From the NCBI GenBank assembly GCA_050297855.1, contig JBNKTC010000006.1, positions 62,001 through 126,000 on the forward strand: a stretch of DNA of 64,000 bases, written 5' to 3'. This document shows, one piece after another, positions 24,050 to 32,134 of the stretch. Each line of letters opens with the position of its first letter. Positions within the stretch are counted from its first letter, which is position 1. The position numbers and the translations under genes were made by a program. The stretch comes from SZUA-545 sp050297855. Its GTDB lineage: Bacteria > Campylobacterota > Campylobacteria > Campylobacterales > SZUA-545. The notes below the pieces were generated by a model. It worked only from the letters and a program-made list of their open reading frames with translations, searched no databases and was not told where the DNA came from.

Positions 24050-24920
24050 TCTTCAAAAGAAGTACGACAAGCTTTTTAACGACTACCTGGTTCTCCAGGA
24101 CGAGTTCAGCAGCTATAAAAGCCGCTATGCCGAGGTGATCCGGAAGTTTGAGGAAAAAGAGCTGCTCAAGCCCTACCAGGTGGAGCTTCTGAAGCTGCAA
24201 AACCACCTGGAGAAGACGGACAAGAAGCTGATCATCCTCTGCGAAGGACGCGATGCCGCAGGAAAGGGCGGGGTGATCCGCCGGATTACCCGCTACATGA
24301 ATGAAAAACACTACCGTATCGTAGCGCTGGGAAAACCCTCCGATGTCCAGAAAGGGCAGTGGTTCTTCCAGCGCTATGCCGAGCAGTTTCCCAGAGCCGG
24401 GGAGATCGTGCTGTTTGACCGCAGCTGGTATAACCGCGCGATGGTGGAGCCGGTCTTCGGTTTCTGTACAGACAGAGAGTATAGGACCTTCATGCAGGAC
24501 GTCGTCAACTTCGAACGCAACCTGGTGCGGGAGGGGATCATCCTGGTCAAGCTCTACTTCTCCGTCTCCAAAGAGGAGCAGGCAAGCCGCTTCGAACGGC
24601 GCACCCACGACCCGCTGCGCCAGTGGAAGTTTTCCGAGGTGGACATGCAGGCCCAGGAGTTCTGGGACGAGTTTACCCTCAAAAAATACGAGATGCTCAA
24701 AAAGACCGATACCGCCACGACCCCCTGGTTTGTCATACGATCGGACGACAAGTTCCTCGCCCGGAAAGAGGCGATGAAGGCGATCCTAAACAGCGTCAAA
24801 TACCGCGGGCGAAGCCGCTCGCTCAGCTTTGAGATGGACCGGAATATCTTTTTTACCGGCAAAGATGAGTACAAGCGGATGGCTTCGGATATCAAGCAGT
24901 TCGGGCGGTTGGTTGATTAG
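24042..24920 (+). CDS. ppk2: Polyphosphate kinase 2 (PPK2 family)
   Basis: Transfers phosphate between polyphosphate and a nucleoside diphosphate or monophosphate. The 292-residue single-domain enzyme has the Walker A motif GRDAAGKGG at residues 69-77 and a Walker B/lid segment VLFDRSWYNRAMVEPV near 128. FERRTHDPLRQWKFSE in the lid region is also typical. An N-terminal coiled coil of about 50 residues precedes the fold. The ATG overlaps the carbonic anhydrase stop by 8 bp. Class (NDP or NMP kinase) is not certain from sequence alone. Confidence 0.92.
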   Translation: MTDLQKKYDKLFNDYLVLQDEFSSYKSRYAEVIRKFEEKELLKPYQVELLKLQNHLEKTDKKLIILCEGRDAAGKGGVIRRITRYMNEKHYRIVALGKPSDVQKGQWFFQRYAEQFPRAGEIVLFDRSWYNRAMVEPVFGFCTDREYRTFMQDVVNFERNLVREGIILVKLYFSVSKEEQASRFERRTHDPLRQWKFSEVDMQAQEFWDEFTLKKYEMLKKTDTATTPWFVIRSDDKFLARKEAMKAILNSVKYRGRSRSLSFEMDRNIFFTGKDEYKRMASDIKQFGRLVD

Positions 24921-24931
24921 ACCTATTAAAG

Positions 24932-25507
24932 TCACTTCCTGTCAAAGTGGTAGATCGAGCTGACGTTTTTAGGCTTTTTATTCGCCCAGGCGAGGTAAGA
25001 GGCCTTGAGATGTTTTCCGCCATTGGAGAGCTCCAGGATGATTTGATGGACGTGGTCCTCATCGGATTGACACAGCTCCGTACTCATATCGCAGTCAAAG
25101 ACAAAGCGTTCCGGTGTACTCTCCTCAAGGTTGGCGATAAACTCCGGCTGGTTCTGCTTGGTGCAGTAGTGGGTCGCCTTGAGGGTTGTGCAGGCGATAT
25201 CCTTGCAGTGGTACATCGTTACCATCTGTTTGGGGGTGTCGGGCAGGAGGTCTTCCTGGATCGTCGTCTCGCGGCCGATGTATTTATAGGCGGTTCCCGT
25301 CGCGTCGGTACCCACCAGCGGGGAAACTGCCGGATGCTTGTAGGAGTCGGTTCCGGTCTGTCTGTCGGCCGGGGAGAGTACCCATTTTCCCATCAGCGCC
25401 TCTTCCATCCATTCGAACAGATCCCATCCCCCGATATCATCGGCGCTGTATGCGGATGTAGTGAGGAAGAGGGCGGCGGTCAGGTTCAAAACGATCTTAT
25501 TAAGCAT
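24932..25507 (-). CDS. Secreted protein, unknown
   Basis: A 191-residue exported protein. The signal peptide MLNKIVLNLTAALFLTTSAYS precedes an acidic mature chain. It contains six cysteines in the second half (HCKDIACTTL, HYCTKQ, FDCDMSTELCQ), likely paired in the periplasm, and the tail HLKASYLAWANKK. The ATG at 25507 is supported by an AAGGAA site; the longer frame has none. It converges with ppk2, 11 bp away. Family unknown. Confidence 0.7.
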   Translation of the reverse strand: MLNKIVLNLTAALFLTTSAYSADDIGGWDLFEWMEEALMGKWVLSPADRQTGTDSYKHPAVSPLVGTDATGTAYKYIGRETTIQEDLLPDTPKQMVTMYHCKDIACTTLKATHYCTKQNQPEFIANLEESTPERFVFDCDMSTELCQSDEDHVHQIILELSNGGKHLKASYLAWANKKPKNVSSIYHFDRK

Positions 25508-25594
25508 GGGCTTTCCTTCTTTTTTCATGCAATGATAGCAGGAGTTTGTTTGGATTTTCCGGGGAGTGTATCGCTTTGTCGCATAACCGTGTGT

Positions 25595-25600
25595 TATAAT
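25595..25600 (+). promoter_or_regulatory. -10 box of the coiled-coil protein gene
   Basis: TATAAT, 38 bp upstream of the ATG at 25639, with an AAAAAGGA translation signal at 25623-25630. Confidence 0.5.
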
Positions 25601-25638
25601 CAACTGAGCTTTCGAAGATGATAAAAAAGGATTGGCTT

Positions 25639-25929
25639 ATGAACAAAGACGAAGTGATCGAAGAGAGTAAAAAACAGCTGCACCGTTTTAAAGAGGAGCT
25701 GGCGGAGCTGAAGACGACGACGGCCCATCTGAGCGTGGAGGCCAAAAAGCAGTTTGATATCGGGGCCAACGAGCTGGATAAGCTCTACAGTGAAGCCGAG
25801 ACGAAGTTTGACGAGCTGAAAAACAAGGCTGAAAGCAGCTACCAGGAGGCAAAAGCTTTTGTGGATCTGACGAACAAGGCACTCAGACATTCGTTTAACT
25901 ACTTCATGTCCCACTACCGTAAAAAATAA
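25639..25929 (+). CDS. Small coiled-coil protein
   Basis: A 96-residue protein of almost continuous helix with heptad-like hydrophobic spacing: VIEESKKQLHRFKEELAELK, then LDKLYSEAETKFDELKNKAE. It has no signal peptide and no membrane span, so it is cytoplasmic or a peripheral membrane protein, similar in size to YtxH/apolipophorin-like stress proteins but without their N-terminal anchor. The start at 25639 follows an AAGGA site; the upstream ATG at 25618 does not. Confidence 0.7.
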   Translation: MNKDEVIEESKKQLHRFKEELAELKTTTAHLSVEAKKQFDIGANELDKLYSEAETKFDELKNKAESSYQEAKAFVDLTNKALRHSFNYFMSHYRKK

Positions 25930-25986
25930 GCGCGGAAGATTTTAGGAGGAGGGCGGACGGATAGGCCCCCGTCCGCAGGAGCAAGA

Positions 25987-26403
25987 TTACTTTTTACCGA
26001 AGGTCTTGACGATATATTCCGCCATCGCATCCGGGCTGATCTCCCCTTCGCGTGCTTCGATCTTCTTGAGGTTTTTACGCATCTCGGAGTTGTAGCTGTC
26101 ACTGTCGTAGTGATTGCTTTTGAGATCCCGCAGTTTTGCGCTCAGCTCGCTTTTGGAGAGGGTATTAAGCGGCGGACCGTAGATATTCATCTTCTGCTGG
26201 GAGGCAATCCCTTCCATATTCGCCTCGGCGGGCGAGACTCCGGTACGTTCGGAGAGTTTCGGCACCCCGTTGGCCGTGATGCCGTGGCAGTTGGCACAGC
26301 GGTGTTTATAGATATCTCCCATATCTGCCGTTGAAGAAGCGGCGCAGAAACCCGCAGCAGCCAAGGACGCAATACCGATCATCAGAAACTTATTCGTGCT
26401 CAT
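25987..26403 (-). CDS. Monoheme c-type cytochrome
   Basis: A 138-residue periplasmic cytochrome. The signal peptide MSTNKFLMIGIASLAAAGFCA is followed by the heme-binding motif CANCH near residues 36-40 (KHRCANCHGI). Distal features include MNIYGPPLNTLSK and a C-terminal helix DAMAEYIVKTFGK, typical of class I small cytochromes. It has AAGGAG before the ATG. An imperfect palindrome at 26421-26440 lies in its promoter region. Confidence 0.88.
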   Translation of the reverse strand: MSTNKFLMIGIASLAAAGFCAASSTADMGDIYKHRCANCHGITANGVPKLSERTGVSPAEANMEGIASQQKMNIYGPPLNTLSKSELSAKLRDLKSNHYDSDSYNSEMRKNLKKIEAREGEISPDAMAEYIVKTFGKK

Positions 26404-26420
26404 CGTGTTCTCCTTGTATA

Positions 26421-26440
26421 TGTCACACTACATGGTAACA
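26421..26440. promoter_or_regulatory. Possible operator upstream of cytochrome c gene
   Basis: TGTCAC and GTAACA are separated by eight bases, forming a dyad with one mismatch, just upstream of the ribosome binding site of the leftward cytochrome gene. The spacing resembles sites of CRP/FNR-type dimeric regulators, but the half-sites do not match a known consensus closely. Confidence 0.25.
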
Positions 26441-26513
26441 CTTTTTTGTGATAAAAAGATGGTATTTTGAAAAAATATGGAGAAGGAGAGGTGCAGAGGC
26501 GGGAAGACCCGCG

Positions 26514-27761
26514 CTATCCGCTGTAGACGTCGTTGGCCTCTGTGTCGTTGAAGGTAAAGGGCATGATCACGCGGACCGTATCACCCGCTTTAAATGCATC
26601 CACCCCTTGTCGGGCGATAATAAAGGCGTTGCTCCGTGTGATGGGCGTGAGCATTCCCGATCCGTATTTGTAGTCGTCTGTCGCCGTGAACTTGCCGTCA
26701 GAGAGGGTTCCCAGGATCAGGTTGGCCCGGTTGCCCTTGAAACTGAACTCCTTGGCGATCTTTGCCTTGGCGACACACTGGTGGAAGTGGGTACGCCCCT
26801 GCATCTTGGCCAGGATCGGCGTGGCAAAGAGCATAAAGACGGCGATGGAGGAGAGGGGATTGCCCGGCAGTCCGATGACCGTCGTCTTGCCCATGATGCC
26901 GTACATGGCATGTTTTCCCGGTTTAAGCGCCATGCCGTGGACGATCTTCTCCATCCCTTCGGATACGAACACCTCTTCGGTAAAGTCCGCGTCGCCGACG
27001 CTCACGCCGCCGCTGGTGAAGATGACGTCGTAGTCGTAGAAATCCTTGATCGTCTTTTTAAAGAGCTCCTTGTCGTCGGGAATGGCTCCCAGGTAGGATA
27101 CCTCCAGGTTCATCTCCAGGCACGACGCGTAGATCGCCGAGGAGTTGGAGTTGTAGATCTGGAAGCTCTCCGCCTGCTCCCACGGCTCCTTGATCTCGCT
27201 CCCGGTGGAGAGGACGCCGACTTTGAGCCTGCGGAAGACGGCGATGTTGGTGATCCCCTGGGAGGCCAGGACGGCGATGTGTGCGGGGCGGATGAGATCC
27301 CCTTTTTTAAGGATCGTGTCGCCGGCCATCACCTCTTCGCCCAGGCGGCGGATATGTTTGCCCTCTTTGATCTTTTCGGGCAGCTTGACGGTCGTCTCGT
27401 CGATCACCTCCGCGTCTTCATACGGGACGATGGCGTCGGTCGTATCGGGGACGAAGGCGCCCGTCATGATCTTGTGGACCGAACCTTCGGTGATGCTGAC
27501 ATCTTTAGGGAAGTCACCGGCGAAGATGGTCCCTTTGATCGTGACGCGCTTGCCCGCATCGGCCGTTTTGACGGCGTAGCCGTCCATGGCGGAGTTGTCA
27601 AAGGCGGGGAGGGATTTTCTGCAGACGATATCCTCGGCCAGGACGCGGTTTAGCGCGTCGAAGATGGAGACCATCTCCTGCTGGGTGATCGGGAGGGTCT
27701 TGGCCAGGGCCGTCGCTACGGCTTCACTGGGGTCATAGAGGGTAAAATGTTTTTTGCTCAT
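26514..27761 (-). CDS. moeA: Molybdopterin molybdotransferase MoeA
   Basis: Inserts molybdenum into molybdopterin (adenylated form) to make molybdenum cofactor. The 415-residue protein is full length and shows the expected landmarks: LPAFDNSAMDGYAV near residues 52-65, MTGAFVPDTTDAIVPYE (about 97-113), STGSE, TSGGVSVGDADF (about 250) and GLPGNPLSS (about 300). The C-terminal domain IV continues to AFKAGDTVRVIMPFTF. It is a single leftward gene with a GGAACG site. It indicates molybdoenzymes elsewhere in the genome. Confidence 0.95.
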   Translation of the reverse strand: MSKKHFTLYDPSEAVATALAKTLPITQQEMVSIFDALNRVLAEDIVCRKSLPAFDNSAMDGYAVKTADAGKRVTIKGTIFAGDFPKDVSITEGSVHKIMTGAFVPDTTDAIVPYEDAEVIDETTVKLPEKIKEGKHIRRLGEEVMAGDTILKKGDLIRPAHIAVLASQGITNIAVFRRLKVGVLSTGSEIKEPWEQAESFQIYNSNSSAIYASCLEMNLEVSYLGAIPDDKELFKKTIKDFYDYDVIFTSGGVSVGDADFTEEVFVSEGMEKIVHGMALKPGKHAMYGIMGKTTVIGLPGNPLSSIAVFMLFATPILAKMQGRTHFHQCVAKAKIAKEFSFKGNRANLILGTLSDGKFTATDDYKYGSGMLTPITRSNAFIIARQGVDAFKAGDTVRVIMPFTFNDTEANDVYSG

Positions 27762-27897
27762 ATAATCGTTCCTGTTGTGACACGTTAAAAAGTTTACGTT
27801 GTGATCTTAAAAGAGAGAACTCTACATCAAATAGACTTAGGTTCTTTTATAACCGCCCGCCGCAAAAGGGCAGCGGATGGCAGAGGAGGAAAAGCCG

Positions 27898-28629
27898 TTA
27901 CCTTTTCCCGTCCGATACGCAGCGGACAAAACTCTTGTTGACCTTGCTGCTCTGGGCGACGCTGCCCACCTTTAAGCCGACGACGTACGCTTCGTTGGAG
28001 AAGTCGCTCAGCTGGTCGGCTGTCCAGTAGTATTTGGGGTAGGTGTATTCAAAGATATCCTTATCCAGTGCCGGTTTGAAACGGTCGTACTCGATGATGT
28101 TAAAGAGCTCTCTCAGGGTCGGCAGACGCCACATAAAGGCGCCTGTATCGAGGGATGCACAGTAGGCGGCCGCTTCCATGTGGTTGTATTTGTTGCGGCG
28201 GTTTTTACGTTCGATGCGCTGCCAGTAGAGGTTCTGTCTGTGATCGACGATCATATCCGCTTTAAGCTCGTAGCGTTTGCGGAGGTCGTCCTTAAGCGGC
28301 GTGTCGCGGACGCAGAGCGCGTTAAGCTTTTTGCTCTTTTCGAAGGGCTTGACGTCTTTGTCGGGGTTGAGGACCTGCCACGCCATGTCGCGGTTGGCAA
28401 AAAACTCCGTTTTGGCCCAGTAGTTGCGGCTTTTGTGTTTGATCAGGCCGCCGTTGTCCTGGACGAGGCGGAAAAGCTCCTCCACACTCGGCAGGCGCCA
28501 GCCCGGCTCCTCGTTGCAGTAGGCGACGGCTTCATCATAGGTGAGGAAGGCATTGGGATCGTCGTTTTGCTTCAGATCCCACCCCGTCAGGACGCTTACC
28601 GAGACCAGCAGGAGGAGCATGCGTCTCAT
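27898..28629 (-). CDS. Secreted DUF1566 (Lcl-like) domain protein
   Basis: A 243-residue protein with a short signal peptide (MRRMLLLLVSVSVLTGWD) and two copies of the DUF1566/Lcl fold: DEAVAYCNEEPGWRLPSVEE with LFRLV following, and MEAAAYCASLDTGAFMWRLP with TLRELFNI following. DUF1566 modules resemble C-type-lectin-like and FGE folds and are often on surface proteins; binding partner unknown. The start overlaps the pyrG stop by 4 bp (ATGA), so it is translated from the same mRNA as CTP synthase, an odd pairing of metabolic and envelope genes. Confidence 0.85.
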   Translation of the reverse strand: MRRMLLLLVSVSVLTGWDLKQNDDPNAFLTYDEAVAYCNEEPGWRLPSVEELFRLVQDNGGLIKHKSRNYWAKTEFFANRDMAWQVLNPDKDVKPFEKSKKLNALCVRDTPLKDDLRKRYELKADMIVDHRQNLYWQRIERKNRRNKYNHMEAAAYCASLDTGAFMWRLPTLRELFNIIEYDRFKPALDKDIFEYTYPKYYWTADQLSDFSNEAYVVGLKVGSVAQSSKVNKSFVRCVSDGKR

Positions 28630-30245
28630 GCCATCTGCTCCAATGCGTTTTTGATAAAGGCGTGGATGATCTTGTTGGGATCCTGCAGGCGGCTGGTGAA
28701 TTCGGGGTGGAACTGGACCGCGACGAACCAGGGGTGGTCTTTCAGTTCGATCGCCTCCATGAGGCCTTTGGATTCGCCGCTGATGATCATGCCGGCATCT
28801 TCCAGGCGCTCCTTGTAATCGACCATATTCCCTTCGTAGCGGTGACGGTGGCGCTCGAAGACCTTCTTCTCGCCATAGGCGTCAAAGAGTCTGCTCCCTT
28901 CCTTGACGTTACACTCGTATTCGCCCAGGCGCATCGTACCGCCCAGCGGGCTGGTGTGCGTCCGGATCTGTTTGCTGCCGGCCGTATCGATAAACTCGTC
29001 GATGAGATAGATGACCGGGTTTTTGGTCTCGGGGTCGAACTCCTGTGAGTTGGCGTCTGCGATCCCCAGGACGTTGCGGGAGAACTCGATGACCGAAAGC
29101 TGCATCCCCAGGCAGATCCCCAGGAAGACCTTCTTCTTCTCGCGGGCGTAGCGGATCGCCTCCATCTTCCCGGCGACCCCGCGTTCCCCGAAGCCTCCGG
29201 GGACCAGGATACCGTCGACGTCTTTGAGCTTTTCATCGACGTTTTCAGGGGTGATCGTCTCGCTGTCGACCCAGTGGATATTGACCTTTGCACTCTCCCA
29301 TGCACCGGCATGGATGAGGGCTTCAAGCAGGGACTTGTAGGACTCCTGGGACTGGTATTTCCCGACAAAGGCGATCGTCGTGCTTTTGGACGGCTCGATG
29401 ATGTTTTTGGTCAGTTTCTTCCACTCTTTCATATCGGGCTTGAGTTCGCCCAGCTCGAGCTGGTTGGCGATCGGCTTGAGCATATTGTCGTTCAGGAACT
29501 TCAGCGGTACCTCGTAGATCGTCTTGGCATCGCTCGCTTCGATAACGGAGTCGTAGTCGACGTCGCAGGCGTTGGAGAGTTTGCGCTTGATATCCTTGGA
29601 GAGGGGCTTTTCGCTCCGGCAGACCAGCATGTTGGGCGTGATACCGATACGGCGCAGTTCCTGGACGGAGTGCTGGGTCGGTTTGGTCTTGAGCTCTTCG
29701 GCCACCTTGATGTAGGGGACCAGGGTGACGTGGACGTTAAAGACGTTGTTCTGCTTGTAGCTGTGCTTCATCTGGCGGACCGCTTCGTAAAAAGGAAGCC
29801 CCTCGATATCCCCGATGGTCCCGCCCAGCTCCACGACCAGTACGTCATACCCGCGCCCCGCGGCTTTGATACGGTCTTTGATCTCGTTGACGATGTGGGG
29901 AACGACCTGGATCGTCTTCCCGAGGTAGTCCCCCTTACGCTCCTTGGCGATAACGGTGGAGTAGACCTGCCCGGTGGTCATGCTGTTTTTTTTGCCCAGT
30001 GAAATATTCAAAAATCGTTCGTAGTTTCCAAGGTCGAGGTCCGTTTCGGCGCCGTCTTTGGTGACGAATACCTCTCCGTGTTCCAGCGGGCTCATGGTGC
30101 CCGGGTCGACGTTGAGATACGGGTCGATCTTTGCCATGGCGACTTTCAGCCCGGAATGTTTGAGCAGTGTTGCGATACTGGCACTAGTGATCCCTTTGCC
30201 AAGACTGGATAAGACCCCGCCTGTTACGAAAATATATTTTGTCAT
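28626..30245 (-). CDS. pyrG: CTP synthase
   Basis: Makes CTP from UTP, ATP and glutamine. The 539-residue protein is the usual length. The N-terminal synthase domain has the P-loop-like GGVLSSLGKGITSASIA and the conserved DPYLNVDPGTMSP; the C-terminal glutaminase domain has VPGGFGERG, the nucleophile cysteine in FLGICLGMQ and the catalytic VQFHPEF. AGGGAC precedes the ATG. A leader of about 110 bp separates it from the upstream HDOD gene's stop. Confidence 0.97.
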   Translation of the reverse strand: MTKYIFVTGGVLSSLGKGITSASIATLLKHSGLKVAMAKIDPYLNVDPGTMSPLEHGEVFVTKDGAETDLDLGNYERFLNISLGKKNSMTTGQVYSTVIAKERKGDYLGKTIQVVPHIVNEIKDRIKAAGRGYDVLVVELGGTIGDIEGLPFYEAVRQMKHSYKQNNVFNVHVTLVPYIKVAEELKTKPTQHSVQELRRIGITPNMLVCRSEKPLSKDIKRKLSNACDVDYDSVIEASDAKTIYEVPLKFLNDNMLKPIANQLELGELKPDMKEWKKLTKNIIEPSKSTTIAFVGKYQSQESYKSLLEALIHAGAWESAKVNIHWVDSETITPENVDEKLKDVDGILVPGGFGERGVAGKMEAIRYAREKKKVFLGICLGMQLSVIEFSRNVLGIADANSQEFDPETKNPVIYLIDEFIDTAGSKQIRTHTSPLGGTMRLGEYECNVKEGSRLFDAYGEKKVFERHRHRYEGNMVDYKERLEDAGMIISGESKGLMEAIELKDHPWFVAVQFHPEFTSRLQDPNKIIHAFIKNALEQMA

Positions 30246-30356
30246 TTATGTCCCTGTGTGATGTGTAGCATAAAAATTTTAATGAAGGACTTATTATACA
30301 AAAATGGTGATTAAGCGGGGAGAGGTCGGTGGAAAAAATTACGAAAAGAGCGGTTT

Positions 30357-31979
30357 TCAGCTGCTTAGATACTTCTCCTCGCAGACGACGAGCGCGTCCA
30401 GCAGCGGCTGCGAATCGATCAGGTGGTAATCCAGGAGGTTGCAGACGCTGTCGATCGCCTCGGCGTCGAAGGCGGCTTTGGTCTGGGGGACGATCTTGAA
30501 TACCGCATGCAGGGAGACCGCATAGGGGAGGATCTCCTTGGGGGCATCTGCCAGGTTGTGACAGAAGGCGAGGGCATCGACGATCTTTTCATGGAGCCCC
30601 CAATCCTCCAGGATCTCGGAGGTAAGGTCCTCGGCCGTCGTATAGAAGAGCTCCAGTTCCGCGAAGGTGGTACCCGCCTCCTCACTCAGGGTCTTGAACT
30701 CGTCGACGTTTTGCTGCCTTGCCGCTTCAAGGGCGATGACCAGCTGACCGATATTGCCCATAAGCGCGGCGGTCATGAGGAACCCGACATCGCTTTTGGA
30801 GACCTTCTGGTACCACTGCATGATCAGGTTCATCCGCAGGTTCGCCACGGCATTGAACTCGTCCATCGTCATCCCGTAGGGGCTCAGGTCGATAGGCATG
30901 GTATTGGCGACGTTGCAGCTGAGTGCCGTAGCGATGGTGCGGTCTTTGCCCAGCAGCGTCACGGCGTTCTGGACTGTCGTCACCTCCTGGCGCAGACCGT
31001 TGATGGGGGCGTTGGCCCGTTTGATGATATCGATGCTCAGCGGCGTATCCTGCATGATGATCTTGATCAGTTCCTGCAGGGAGGCCTCGGGGTCGGACTG
31101 GAGCGTCTGGATCTGGCGGATCGTCTGGGGGAGCGGCTTGATATTGTCCAGGTGGGCGATCATAAAGGAGCTCAAAAAGGCGATGGAGCCCTCCTTGCGG
31201 TATTCGTTCAGGACGTTTTCGAAAAAGAGGTTGTTCTGGCGCGAGTCTTTGGTCAATGTATGGAAATGTTCAAACCCGGCCTTTTGGTAGATCTTTTTGA
31301 CCTTGAGCGAAAGGGGGGAGACCCCGCACAGGACGATGGGCGTCTCCCGGCGCTCCTTGATAAAGGGGAGAAGTTTCTCTTTGTAGGCGCTGCTGTTATG
31401 GTTGCCGGTGGAGACCAGGAGGTCGCACTTCTTTTCACTGAAGGCTTTCAGCGCCGCATCGGCTTTTGAGGTAAAGAGGATCTTCTCGGTGCTGCCTTCC
31501 ATCAGCTGCTTGAAGACCTTCGCCATCTTTTCATTATCGTAGAGGACGATCATCGTCGATTCCATCAGGGCGGCACTGGGCACGTCGGTGGCATGGTTCT
31601 TGGTCCCGACCTGCTTTAAAAGCTCCGGGTCGACCGGGGTGATGTCGAAGTTGTTGCTGTTGAGCTGCCAGTTCCACTGGTCGATCAGGTCGAAGACCTT
31701 CATAAACCAGTTGATCAGCTCGTCGGGGAAGGCAGGGCTTTTCTGCTCCATGGCACCCAGGATCTCCATCACCTTTTTAAGGGTCACTTCGATGGAGCCG
31801 AGTTCCAGGTACTGGGCCAGGATCATAGCGGACTGGGATTTTTGCAAGAGGGTGATAATGGCATCCTGGTAGCGGTTTGCATCCTGGAACTGTGCCACCA
31901 GGTGTTCCATGTTTTCAGAGAGATAGTAGAGGATTCCGCTGATCTCTTCTACCGTTACCGTATCGTATGCTTCGTTCAT
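30357..31979 (-). CDS. HDOD-domain signalling protein with degenerate receiver-like segment
   Basis: A 540-residue soluble protein. The C-terminal HDOD domain (about residues 295-480) is recognisable from SIDIIKRANAPINGLRQEVT, TVQNAVTLLGKDRTIATALS and FLMTAALMGNIGQLVIALEA. HDOD modules resemble HD hydrolases but usually lack catalysis and regulate signalling. Residues about 150-270 (STMIVLYDNEKMAKVFKQLM, PIVLCGVSPLSL) look like a receiver domain without its phosphorylatable aspartate. The N-terminal 130 residues are helical. An AGCAGGAC site precedes the ATG. Partner proteins are unknown. Confidence 0.85.
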   Translation of the reverse strand: MNEAYDTVTVEEISGILYYLSENMEHLVAQFQDANRYQDAIITLLQKSQSAMILAQYLELGSIEVTLKKVMEILGAMEQKSPAFPDELINWFMKVFDLIDQWNWQLNSNNFDITPVDPELLKQVGTKNHATDVPSAALMESTMIVLYDNEKMAKVFKQLMEGSTEKILFTSKADAALKAFSEKKCDLLVSTGNHNSSAYKEKLLPFIKERRETPIVLCGVSPLSLKVKKIYQKAGFEHFHTLTKDSRQNNLFFENVLNEYRKEGSIAFLSSFMIAHLDNIKPLPQTIRQIQTLQSDPEASLQELIKIIMQDTPLSIDIIKRANAPINGLRQEVTTVQNAVTLLGKDRTIATALSCNVANTMPIDLSPYGMTMDEFNAVANLRMNLIMQWYQKVSKSDVGFLMTAALMGNIGQLVIALEAARQQNVDEFKTLSEEAGTTFAELELFYTTAEDLTSEILEDWGLHEKIVDALAFCHNLADAPKEILPYAVSLHAVFKIVPQTKAAFDAEAIDSVCNLLDYHLIDSQPLLDALVVCEEKYLSS

Positions 31980-32134
31980 GTCCTGCTCACTTCGGCGCTA
32001 ATCTTATATAAATGTTTATTAAAAAAAGTTGTGTTTTTAAAAAAGGTGACAACGGGGCAGGGCTTATGGTAGATATAAAAAAATCGCGTTAATATGGTGA
32101 AGCGGACGACATAATGAGAAACAAGGATCATATC

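Noticed and set aside
30423..31469. Long open frame (348 codons) on the + strand opposite the HDOD gene
   Set aside because: It is antisense to a well-supported gene over its whole length, with low-complexity Gly/Asp/Val/His-rich translation typical of reverse-strand shadows in GC-rich genes. The same applies to the long opposite-strand frames at 26448-27653 (over moeA), 38026-39492 and 40177-41562 (over the RHS gene), 36715-37977 and 22445-23257.
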